Source: JAXGTD01 sp040775095
GTDB lineage: Bacteria; Pseudomonadota; Gammaproteobacteria; Chromatiales; Chromatiaceae
Assembly (NCBI GenBank): GCA_040775095.1
Contig: JAXGTD010000100.1
Coordinates: forward strand, 1-16,205
DNA: 16,205 bases
Reading direction: 5' to 3'
The notes under the pieces are model-generated. The model saw only the letters and a program-made list of their open reading frames with translations, was not told the origin of the DNA and ran no database searches. Below, piece by piece: positions 7,246 to 13,522 of the stretch (position 1 is its first letter; every line of letters begins with the position of its first letter). The position numbers and the translations under genes are program-made.

Positions 7246-7878
7246 GTGGACATTGCAACAGCGGTACAGATGCTGGCGATCATGGCCTTCGCGGTGACGG
7301 GCGTCATCGCGGTGTCCACGCGCGGGATCGATCTGTTTAGCGCCTGCGTGCTGGGCACCATCACCGCCCTTGGCGGCGGGACGATCCGGGACATTATTCT
7401 CGGGGTCCCCGTCTTCTGGTCGATCGATCTCAATTACATCTGGGCCTCGCTCGCGGCATCCCTGCTGGCCTTTGTCGGCAAGCCCCTGCTCGATCGCCAG
7501 CACCTGTTCCGCCTGATGTTGTATCTCGACGGCTTCGGCGCCGCATTATTCGCCGTTCAGGCATCCAACAAGGTATGGGAGCTGGGGTTCGGTATCCCGG
7601 CCGCGCCGGTCATCCTCGGCGTGGTGACCGCGATCGGCGGCGGTCTGATCCGCGACGCGCTCTCCGGGCACCCGACCTTGTTGATGAACCGGGACCTCTA
7701 CGCGATACCGGTGTTGCTCGGCTGCATACTCTTCGTCCTTTCCCTCGCGTTCGTCCCCGAGCATCGGTCCATCTCCGGGATCGTCTGCGTCCTGCTCATC
7801 TTCGGGTTTCGCTCGGCCGTGATCCATTGGGGCCTGAGCGTACCGCACTGGCTGATCACCCGACCGAAACAGGATTGA
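7246..7878 (+). CDS. TRIC/UPF0126-family seven-helix inner-membrane protein
   Basis: A 210-aa integral inner-membrane protein of the prokaryotic TRIC/UPF0126 family (E. coli YadS and YicG type). Structurally characterised bacterial relatives are trimeric monovalent-cation channels, and some members have been proposed to carry glycine. Seven hydrophobic helices can be placed at about 8-24, 30-47, 64-80, 88-105, 118-136, 150-170 and 175-195. The internal duplication typical of the family is visible as GGGTIRD (43-49) and GGGLIRD (131-137), each in a helix, where the glycines bend the pore helices. The GTG at 7246 gives the usual family length (about 205 aa) and follows GGAG; a longer frame reaching 6823 adds 141 non-homologous residues. 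It diverges from the AraC gene and converges on the glutamate decarboxylase gene. A role in ion balance alongside acid resistance would be inference only. Confidence 0.92.
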   Translation: MDIATAVQMLAIMAFAVTGVIAVSTRGIDLFSACVLGTITALGGGTIRDIILGVPVFWSIDLNYIWASLAASLLAFVGKPLLDRQHLFRLMLYLDGFGAALFAVQASNKVWELGFGIPAAPVILGVVTAIGGGLIRDALSGHPTLLMNRDLYAIPVLLGCILFVLSLAFVPEHRSISGIVCVLLIFGFRSAVIHWGLSVPHWLITRPKQD

Positions 7879-7886
7879 CTCCATTG

Positions 7887-7910
7887 TCTCCGGGGGCCCT
7901 GCCCCGGGGA
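7887..7910. terminator. GC-rich hairpin between convergent genes
   Basis: TCTCCGGGG (7887-7895) pairs with CCCCGGGGA (7902-7910), one pair being G-T, around the 6-nt loop GCCCTG. It lies 9 bp after the stop of the TRIC-like gene and between it and the converging gad gene, the right place for a shared terminator. No T-tract follows, so it is at best a weak intrinsic terminator. Confidence 0.45.
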
Positions 7911-8017
7911 GCAAGACCCATCCTCGCCCCACCCCGCCCACCCGCACCGGTAGCCGTTTCGGGCCCGGGCCAAGGATGGCCCGGACGGCAAACACCTTGC
8001 ATCCGCGTTTGCCAGGG

Positions 8018-9430
8018 TCAATGGTGGAAGCCAGACGCCTCCTTGCTCGTGAGCGGCTCCTGAATCGGATGCGCCTCGATATGGCCCAGGGCGGCCTTCA
8101 TGTCTTCGATCAGCAGCGCGCACAGGTCCAGACTGACGCCGTTGCGCACCAGGATCCGCTGAATCGCCTGATCCTCGCGGTTCGCCGGCATGGTGTAGGC
8201 CGGCACCTGCCAGCCGCGCACCCGCAGCCGGTCCGCCAGATCAAACAGCGTGAAGCCTGGATCCGTCCCGTCCTTGAGCTTCCAGGACACCGCCGGGATG
8301 CCGCGCGCCATGTCGCCATCGTAGACGATCTCGAACGGGCCCATCTTCGCGATCTCGTCGGCCAGGTACCGGGCACCGCGGTAACAGGCACTGTGGACCT
8401 TTCGATATCCATCCCGACCGAGGCGGAGAAAGTTGTAGTACTGACAGACGATCTGCCCCCCGGGTCGCGAGAAGTTCAGCGCGATATCGCGCATGTTGCC
8501 GCCGAGATAGTTCACCCAGAACACCATCTCCTCCGGCAGGTCCTGCTCCTCGCGCCACAGGACCCAGCCCACACCCAGCGGGGCGAGTCCGAACTTGTGG
8601 CCGGAGGCGTTGATCGAGCGCACCCGCGGGAGGCGGAAATCCCATTCCAGCTCGGGTGCGCAGAACGGGGCGAGGAAACCGCCGCTGGCGCCGTCCACAT
8701 GGATCGGGATATCCAGCCCGGTCTCGGCCTGAAACCTGTCCAACGCATCGCTGACCGCCTTCACCCCCTCATACTCGCCGGTGAAGGTGACCCCGAGCGT
8801 CGGCACCACGCCGATCGTGTTCTCGTCGCAGCGACTCAGCACCTCCGCTGGCGACATCAGCAGCCGATCCTTTTCCATCGGGATCTCGCGATGCTCGATG
8901 TCCCAATACCGGGTGAGCTTGTGCCAGCAGATCTGGACCGGGCCGGTGATCAGATTCGGCTTGTCGATGGGCTTGCCCTCGGCCCGGCGGCGCGCCTCCC
9001 AGCGACGCTTCATCGCCAGCCCGGCCAGCATCGCCGCCTCGCTGGATCCGGTCGTGGAGCAACCGGCGGTGTGCTCACCCGCCGGGGCATGCCAGAGATC
9101 GCCGAGCATGCGCACACAGCGTGACTCGATCTCCGCCGTTTGCGGATACTCGTCCTTGTCGACCATGTTCTTGTCGATGCAGGCCTCCATCAGCCGATGG
9201 ATCTCTGGCTCCTCCCAGGTCTGGCAGAAGGTCGCGAGGTTCTGGCGCGAGTTGCCGTCGAGCATCAACTCATCGCGGACCGCGGCAAACACGCGTCGCG
9301 GATCGCGCTCCGCGTCCGGGAAGACCGATTTGGGTAGCGTGGTGGCAAGCTCGCTGGCACCGTAGGTCTCGTCTATCGGGTTCTCTCGCGCTTCTCTGCC
9401 TGCCTTCTTGCTCACATCTTGCCTGGACAT
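8018..9430 (-). CDS. gadB: Glutamate decarboxylase (PLP-dependent, acid-resistance type)
   Basis: A 470-aa enzyme (E. coli GadB is 466) that converts glutamate to GABA and CO2, consuming a proton; it acts in the cytoplasm and usually works with a glutamate/GABA antiporter, which is not in this window. The PLP-binding lysine is Lys279 in SINASGHKFG (Lys276 in E. coli). IHVDGASGGF (243-252) carries the Asp that contacts the pyridine nitrogen, and STTGSSEAAM (125-134) is the phosphate-binding loop. The protein ends GFHH, so His469 is penultimate like E. coli His465, which closes the active site at neutral pH. AGGAGGA ends 7 nt before the ATG at 9428-9430, which sets the start; the frame is open 14 codons further. 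The name gadB rather than gadA is by convention. Confidence in the family is very high. Confidence 0.96.
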   Translation of the reverse strand: MSRQDVSKKAGREARENPIDETYGASELATTLPKSVFPDAERDPRRVFAAVRDELMLDGNSRQNLATFCQTWEEPEIHRLMEACIDKNMVDKDEYPQTAEIESRCVRMLGDLWHAPAGEHTAGCSTTGSSEAAMLAGLAMKRRWEARRRAEGKPIDKPNLITGPVQICWHKLTRYWDIEHREIPMEKDRLLMSPAEVLSRCDENTIGVVPTLGVTFTGEYEGVKAVSDALDRFQAETGLDIPIHVDGASGGFLAPFCAPELEWDFRLPRVRSINASGHKFGLAPLGVGWVLWREEQDLPEEMVFWVNYLGGNMRDIALNFSRPGGQIVCQYYNFLRLGRDGYRKVHSACYRGARYLADEIAKMGPFEIVYDGDMARGIPAVSWKLKDGTDPGFTLFDLADRLRVRGWQVPAYTMPANREDQAIQRILVRNGVSLDLCALLIEDMKAALGHIEAHPIQEPLTSKEASGFHH

Positions 9431-9437
9431 CGTTGCG

Positions 9438-9444
9438 TCCTCCT
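9438..9444 (-). promoter_or_regulatory. Strong ribosome-binding site of gad
   Basis: AGGAGGA on the minus strand, 7 nt before the ATG at 9428-9430. It is the best Shine-Dalgarno match among the starts I inspected in the window and rules out the start 14 codons upstream. Confidence 0.85.
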
Positions 9445-9538
9445 CTGAATTGGAAAGGGAAGGGTCGGACACCAGACAACAGGTCGGGGCCTCGACAATC
9501 CTGCCGTTCAGATGGTCGGGTGAACTGACTCCACCGTG

Positions 9539-9599
9539 CGATCGCGCTGAGGCTGCACCCGGATCGAGCCTGAGGAGACACGGATTCTAACCGTTCCGG
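9539..9599. repeat. Imperfect repeat, copy 2 (upstream of gad)
   Basis: Partner of 6948-7015: CGATCGCGCT (9539-9548), GCACCCG (9555-9561), the exact 14-mer GCCTGAGGAGACAC (9568-9581), GAT, then GTTCCGG (9593-9599). It lies about 110-170 bp upstream of the gad start. It might be a common operator or a relic of a mobile repeat; the evidence is thin. Confidence 0.35.
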
Positions 9600-9676
9600 G
9601 CAGACGCTGATCAACCGCCTTCCTGGCAGTGGAGCAGCTTGCAAGCCGGAAACGCATCGAGTCAGCGCCTCCGCAA

Positions 9677-10201
9677 TCACTTCCTGTAGACGAAGACCTC
9701 ACGATAGTCGATCTTGAGCCACTTCATGATACCGTTATAGGAGGGCTTCGCCTCGATTCGTTCCAATTTCTCGTCGCACAGCCCCAGCATTCCGAGATTT
9801 CTTTTCGTATTATTCGTCTCGATGATCAGGATGCCATCCTTTTTCAGGATCGACTCGATCTTGCTCAACAGGCTCGGTGGGTCCATCTGAATATGCGCGA
9901 TGACCGCCATCATCACAATCGTGTCGAATTTCTCGTCGCTGACGAAGGTTTCGAAGCCATTGATCTCGTAGTGCAGATTGGGATGTCTCTTCTGCAGCCG
10001 GATATAGTCCTTCTCAAAGTGACTATTTGGCTCCAGCAGCGTGTATTTCTCCGTCATGGGATAATATCTTTCGAATAGGACACCCTTGTTTGGCCCTACT
10101 TCGAGGACATTCTTCCCGGCCAGATATTTCTCGAAGTCATACGAATGGGTACGATACAGGCTGAATGGATAGCTCTGTCTGATGTAGTACGTGTGCTTCA
10201 T
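9677..10201 (-). CDS. Class I SAM-dependent methyltransferase-like protein, low GC
   Basis: A 174-aa protein with the Rossmann-fold motif I VLEVGPNKG (32-40), an acidic strand-2 end TLLEPNSHFE (54-63), and KFDTIVMMAVIAHI (91-104) followed by a DGILIIETNN strand (122-131). This is the order seen in small class I methyltransferases that transfer a methyl group from SAM. The substrate cannot be told from the sequence. At 174 aa it is short and may lack a separate substrate-binding part. The ATG at 10199-10201 is the most sensible start; AGGAG is 14 nt upstream, which is long, and the alternative is a TTG 11 codons earlier. Base composition stands out: one sampled line here (9781-9840) is 47% GC against 65% in a gad line (8041-8100), which suggests recent acquisition. 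It lies 215 bp downstream of the kinase-like gene on the same strand. Confidence 0.8.
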   Translation of the reverse strand: MKHTYYIRQSYPFSLYRTHSYDFEKYLAGKNVLEVGPNKGVLFERYYPMTEKYTLLEPNSHFEKDYIRLQKRHPNLHYEINGFETFVSDEKFDTIVMMAVIAHIQMDPPSLLSKIESILKKDGILIIETNNTKRNLGMLGLCDEKLERIEAKPSYNGIMKWLKIDYREVFVYRK

Positions 10202-10353
10202 ATACGGTTCAGTGGCTCCTATACGTCTTTGCAACGGCGCGGGTCCGCATGGGGCCCCGGTATCACCCCTTCAGCCTGGGGGAGTGGCGGATCCTATGCC
10301 GTCCTGGCACTGGATCCGCTCGCGAACCAAGAACGCGGTTTTCCGGTTCGCTC

Positions 10354-10383
10354 CATTCTCTGTCACTTGCGTGACCGAGAATG
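10354..10383. terminator. Long stem-loop downstream of the kinase-like gene
   Basis: CATTCTCTGTCAC (10354-10366) pairs with GTGACCGAGAATG (10371-10383) at 12 of 13 positions around the tetraloop TTGC. It lies 34 bp after the stop of the kinase-like gene (minus strand) and before the methyltransferase gene. No T-run follows on either strand, so it may be a processing or mRNA-stabilising structure rather than a terminator. Confidence 0.55.
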
Positions 10384-10416
10384 CCGGGCCTTCCCTGGGC
10401 CGGAGGACAGGCGCGA

Positions 10417-11112
10417 TCAATCCCCGTCTTCTGGAGTGGCCCGCCGCGAGAGCAGCGGCCAGCGTCCTCGTCGCACGTGAGCGGATGCCGATGCGCGTCG
10501 CTGCGCGGAGCGCTTCAGCGACTGCCTCACGCGTTTCTTGATCGCCTTCAGCCCCCGCGCGCATCGATTCAGCGGGGTAATGACCCGCATCGCAACCACG
10601 ACATGCAACGGGAAGAACATGAGCGATGGGGTCTGCCTTGCCGAGGCGACGGTCGAGCGCCACAGCAGATGCAATCGCACCCGGTCGCTGAACTGTGCCA
10701 GGATGAACAGTGGATTGCCTCTCTGGCAGCAGGTTTCGAAGTCCAGCAGGACCACCTCACCGTTGTCCGTGGTCAGTATGTTCGAAGGCCGTAGGTTGCC
10801 GTGCGCAAACCCAAGCCCGTGAAGTTGCCGCACAACGGCCAGAACACGCCCGAACAACGCATCATCGAGGACCGGGCGGCCGTTCAACGACCTCCCATCG
10901 ATCCTCTGCATGGTAAATTGGCGATCGCCCGCGGTAATGAGCTTCGGGGCCGCGGCAAAGCCAAGCTCGGCCAGTCTCGAGAGGCTTTCGGATTCGTGCT
11001 TGCACCAAAGTCGCGTAAAGAGCTCGAACGGCGTCTCGACGACTTTAATGACCTCCCGCGTTCCCTCAACAAGGGTAACCGAGTTTCGAATGATCAGGCT
11101 TTTGGCTTGCAT
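10417..11112 (-). CDS. Small kinase-fold protein (lipopolysaccharide-kinase/RIO-like), apparent pseudokinase
   Basis: A 231-aa protein with the reduced kinase fold seen in lipopolysaccharide-core and RIO-type kinases. A candidate ATP lysine is Lys23 in REVIKVVE, followed by acidic residues of the alpha-C region (KHESES, 38-43). The hinge region may be FTMQRIDG (66-73), and the catalytic loop is HGNLRPSN (104-111), then LLDFE (122-126), which supplies the metal-binding Asp124. In active relatives the loop reads HGDLxPxN; here the catalytic Asp position is Asn106. There is no glycine-rich loop. The C-terminal 50 residues are strongly basic, suggesting nucleic-acid or membrane-surface contact. 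The ATG at 11110-11112 is chosen because residues before it are low-complexity; no good ribosome-binding site is visible. A lipid, sugar or protein substrate would be guesswork. Confidence 0.7.
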   Translation of the reverse strand: MQAKSLIIRNSVTLVEGTREVIKVVETPFELFTRLWCKHESESLSRLAELGFAAAPKLITAGDRQFTMQRIDGRSLNGRPVLDDALFGRVLAVVRQLHGLGFAHGNLRPSNILTTDNGEVVLLDFETCCQRGNPLFILAQFSDRVRLHLLWRSTVASARQTPSLMFFPLHVVVAMRVITPLNRCARGLKAIKKRVRQSLKRSAQRRASASAHVRRGRWPLLSRRATPEDGD

Positions 11113-11219
11113 TGAGCTTGGTGATAAAGAGCTTGGGCCACCACGGGCGGTGACAATACGGACCGACCTGGATGGGCCAGAACCGACTCCGCGGTGGTGG
11201 CTCGCCCGTCGTAAAGCAA

Positions 11220-11245
11220 GGCGCCGCCAAACGGCGGGCGGCGCC
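11220..11245 (-). terminator. Likely intrinsic terminator of the secreted-protein gene
   Basis: GGCGCCGCC (11220-11228) and GGCGGCGCC (11237-11245) are perfectly complementary with an 8-nt loop. Read on the minus strand it comes 42 bp after the stop of the secreted-protein gene and is followed by TTGCTTTACG, a modest T-rich tract. This is the best terminator-like element in the window, and it separates that gene from the kinase-like gene. Confidence 0.6.
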
Positions 11246-11287
11246 AACGAAGCGGCGACGGCAGTGTCGCGGGGACCAGACAGGGCA

Positions 11288-11818
11288 TCAGTAGACGCGC
11301 CGCCTCCACATGCGTCGGCGCGCGCCCGCGAAGGACACCGGCGTCAGCGGCATGCCGATGATATCGATGAACAGCGAGGCCGCCCCGGCGCTGGCCGGCA
11401 CCTTCCCCTCGAGGATCCGCACCTGGTAGCTCAGGTCCTCGCCCTCGAGCCGCGGGTCGCGCAGCTCCACCACCGAATCGCCCACCTCCTCTCCATCCAG
11501 CACCGAGAGGGTCGCGTTCGGCGGGTCGGACGCGAAGCTGTTATCGCCATTCGACCAGAAGGGGACGAAGCTCGCCGTGGTCATGTGGCCGGCCAACCGC
11601 TCCGGGCGGTCGGAGAACAGGATGGTCAGCGGACTGACCCCCTTGAGGGTCAACACCTCATCCTTATAGGTCACGCTGCGGGCGCTCTGGACGAACAGGA
11701 ACTCGGGCCTGTCCGAGCCCTCGGCCCCCTTCTTGCCAGAGCCGAGGGCCGGGCGGAGCGCGAGGGCGATGGGCGCGGCCAGGGCCGCACCGGCGATCAA
11801 GGCACGTCGAGTGGTCAT
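11288..11818 (-). CDS. Exported protein of unknown function, Tat-like signal
   Basis: A 176-aa protein. Its N-terminus MTTRRALIAGAALAAPIALA has a twin arginine followed by a hydrophobic, Ala-rich stretch, as in Tat signal peptides, with likely cleavage near residue 26. The mature part looks like a compact beta-rich domain: notable stretches are LTLKGVSPLTILFSDRPERL (56-75), GHMTTASFVPFW (77-88), SDPPNATLSVLDG (97-109) and LFIDIIGMPLTPVSFAG (149-165). It ends in a basic tail, RRRMWRRRVY. From memory, similar uncharacterised exported proteins with these phrases occur in other proteobacteria, but I know no function and assign none. The ATG at 11816-11818 is preceded only by a weak GGA. It lies 435 bp downstream of the second AraC gene on the same strand and ends before a terminator-like hairpin, so it is probably a single-gene unit. 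Confidence 0.8.
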   Translation of the reverse strand: MTTRRALIAGAALAAPIALALRPALGSGKKGAEGSDRPEFLFVQSARSVTYKDEVLTLKGVSPLTILFSDRPERLAGHMTTASFVPFWSNGDNSFASDPPNATLSVLDGEEVGDSVVELRDPRLEGEDLSYQVRILEGKVPASAGAASLFIDIIGMPLTPVSFAGARRRMWRRRVY

Positions 11819-12253
11819 TGGGCGAATTTCCGTTGGCTTGATGAAAGGGCGACCTGCCCCGGTTCCCAAGTCCTCGCTCGCGGACAGAACGCGACGCCAA
11901 GGCCAGGACCATCCGTTGCGAGGTCCATGTCGTCTCCGTGGAGCTGGCACCGCGGGCGGGGAACGGCGGCCGATCCCACGCATCGCTCGTCAGGTCGGCG
12001 TTCGATCCCTGGTCCCGACATCGACGTCGGCGTCACCTGGAGCCATCCGGAGCGGCCGCGCTCCCACCACGGCAAGCCGCCCCGGTGGGCCCCGGTTCCG
12101 GCCGCCCGCCGGTGGCACGCGTCGGAGACATGAACCCGTCATTATTGATGAAGCGCGTCCACCGCGATTGACATTACACGACATTCTTCGGGCGGAGATC
12201 CGTTGATGGTCCGAGGACCTCGGTTTCACCACGCCGTCGGCACCGCCGGGGAT
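11819..12253. other. Intergenic region upstream of the exported protein
   Basis: 435 bp between the stop of the second AraC gene and the exported-protein start, both minus strand. A CCGAG-GTC-CTCGG hairpin lies about 35 bp past the AraC stop and might be a weak terminator. A TTGACA hexamer occurs on the plus strand at 12168-12173 with no -10 match at 16-18 bp. On the minus strand TGTAAT (12173-12178) could be a -10 box without a good -35. The length fits a regulated promoter for the exported protein, but no repeated operator is visible. Confidence 0.4.
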
Positions 12254-13306
12254 TCAGACGACGCACGTCTGGGAGCGCCAGGCGGCAGGGCTCACACCTG
12301 CCGCACGCCGAAAGGCCCGGATGAATGCCGAGGCGTCCCCGTAACCAAGGGCCGACGCCACATCGATGAGCGGAAGTTGCGTATCGCGCAGCAACTGGCG
12401 CGCGATCTCGAGTCGGGTCTGCGAGACCAGCTGTTGGAAGCTCGTCCCCTCGGCCCTGAGCCTGCGGTTGAGCGTGCGCGGGTGCACCGCGAGCAGCCCG
12501 GCGATGTGGCATAGGCGTGCGCACTCCGGGTCCTCGTCCTCGATCAACACACGCCTCAGAAGCCTTCGAACCCGCTCGGCATAGCCCGCGCCGGCGAGCT
12601 GGACCAGCTCATCCAGCTCGGTGATGGCGGCCGCGAAGGCCCTGGGGTCCGCGCTGGCAACGGGGCGCGCGAGGGATGACGCGGCAAAGACCAGCTCGGA
12701 ATGCACCCTCGCGAAATGCAGACGGGTACGGAACAGCTCCCGGTAGGGGGCGACGTCCCGCGGGGGCTGGCGATGGAATCGCACCTCGGCGGCCCGCCAG
12801 TCGGGCCCGGCAAGGGCGCTGAGCACCGTCTGGATGATGGCCAGGGCGCCGTCATAGATGTACTCGACACCCGGGACATCCGACACGTGGAGCACATAGC
12901 CCATCGACACCTGCTCTCCTCTTTGCCGAAGGGTCGGCACCGCCCCGCGATCGAGCAGATGCAGATAGAGCACGATGGTACGCAACGCCGAGCCCAGATC
13001 GGGCGCCGCCCTGGCCGCCTTGCCAACCGCGCCGATGGCGTCCATACCCGCGCGCCGTCCGATCTCCAGACCCAGCGCAGGGCACCGGGTGACCCGCGCG
13101 CAGTGCGAGACCAGATGCCCCAGATCGCGAAAGCTGATCGTCCCATCCGGATCATCGAACAGGCGTATGTCGCTCCCCGCCTCCCTGATCACCGCCTCCG
13201 CATCCAGACCGCGCTCGATGAGCAGCCCCGGCAGCGGGAGCAGCGGTGCCGTGCGCAACTCGCCGTCCAACACCCAGGCAAGGCCGGACGGCAGACGCCG
13301 CGACAT
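12254..13306 (-). CDS. AraC-family transcriptional regulator, paralogue of the sulfatase-adjacent one
   Basis: A 350-aa regulator with the same layout as the one at 5734-6789: a ligand-sensing-type N-terminal domain (about 20-215) with LLDRGAVPTL (117-126) and GPDW (167-170), then a double HTH (about 262-344), with HIAGLLAVHPRTLNRRLRA as the first and LIDVASALGYGDASAFIRAF as the second, ending VSPAAWR. I start it at the ATG at 13304-13306; there is no evident ribosome-binding site. The frame stays open for 497 more codons back to 14797, but that part is the antisense of mnmA and not protein. It is divergent from mnmA and lies upstream of the exported-protein gene on the same strand, its most likely local target. 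The effector is unknown. Confidence 0.92.
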   Translation of the reverse strand: MSRRLPSGLAWVLDGELRTAPLLPLPGLLIERGLDAEAVIREAGSDIRLFDDPDGTISFRDLGHLVSHCARVTRCPALGLEIGRRAGMDAIGAVGKAARAAPDLGSALRTIVLYLHLLDRGAVPTLRQRGEQVSMGYVLHVSDVPGVEYIYDGALAIIQTVLSALAGPDWRAAEVRFHRQPPRDVAPYRELFRTRLHFARVHSELVFAASSLARPVASADPRAFAAAITELDELVQLAGAGYAERVRRLLRRVLIEDEDPECARLCHIAGLLAVHPRTLNRRLRAEGTSFQQLVSQTRLEIARQLLRDTQLPLIDVASALGYGDASAFIRAFRRAAGVSPAAWRSQTCVV

Positions 13307-13510
13307 TGAAGAGAGACGATTCAACGCGTCCTTCCCGGAAAGAGACAAAGACCGCCCTCGATCATCGCACATCAATTGGCACGGCGCCTCCGGGTCGTTC
13401 TCGAGCTCAACGCCGCGGGGGCCCGAGGTATACAAGTGGCCATCGCACGGGCACCTCACGTTCGACCGTCTGAACAAAGGCATTCGCGATGGCAGCGTCG
13501 GAGTTCGGGG

Positions 13511-13516
13511 TAGAAT
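13511..13516 (+). promoter_or_regulatory. Possible -10 box directly in front of mnmA
   Basis: TAGAAT lies only 6 bp before the mnmA ATG at 13523. If it is used, transcription would begin at or near the start codon and give a leaderless or nearly leaderless message. This agrees with the lack of a Shine-Dalgarno sequence, but no recognisable -35 box lies 16-18 bp upstream. Confidence 0.3.
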
Positions 13517-13522
13517 GCCCCG

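Noticed and set aside
7976..9124. A 382-aa plus-strand frame opposite gad
   Set aside because: The glutamate decarboxylase on the minus strand is certain; the plus-strand product shows no family features and no ribosome-binding site.
9560..9605. A partial tRNA-like T-arm on the minus strand (GGTTAGAATCC)
   Set aside because: The stem pairs over only four positions, there is no CCA or matching 5' acceptor strand, and no D- or anticodon arm can be drawn.
12168..12200. TTGACA as a plus-strand promoter
   Set aside because: There is no -10-like hexamer 16-18 bp downstream and no plus-strand gene follows before mnmA.
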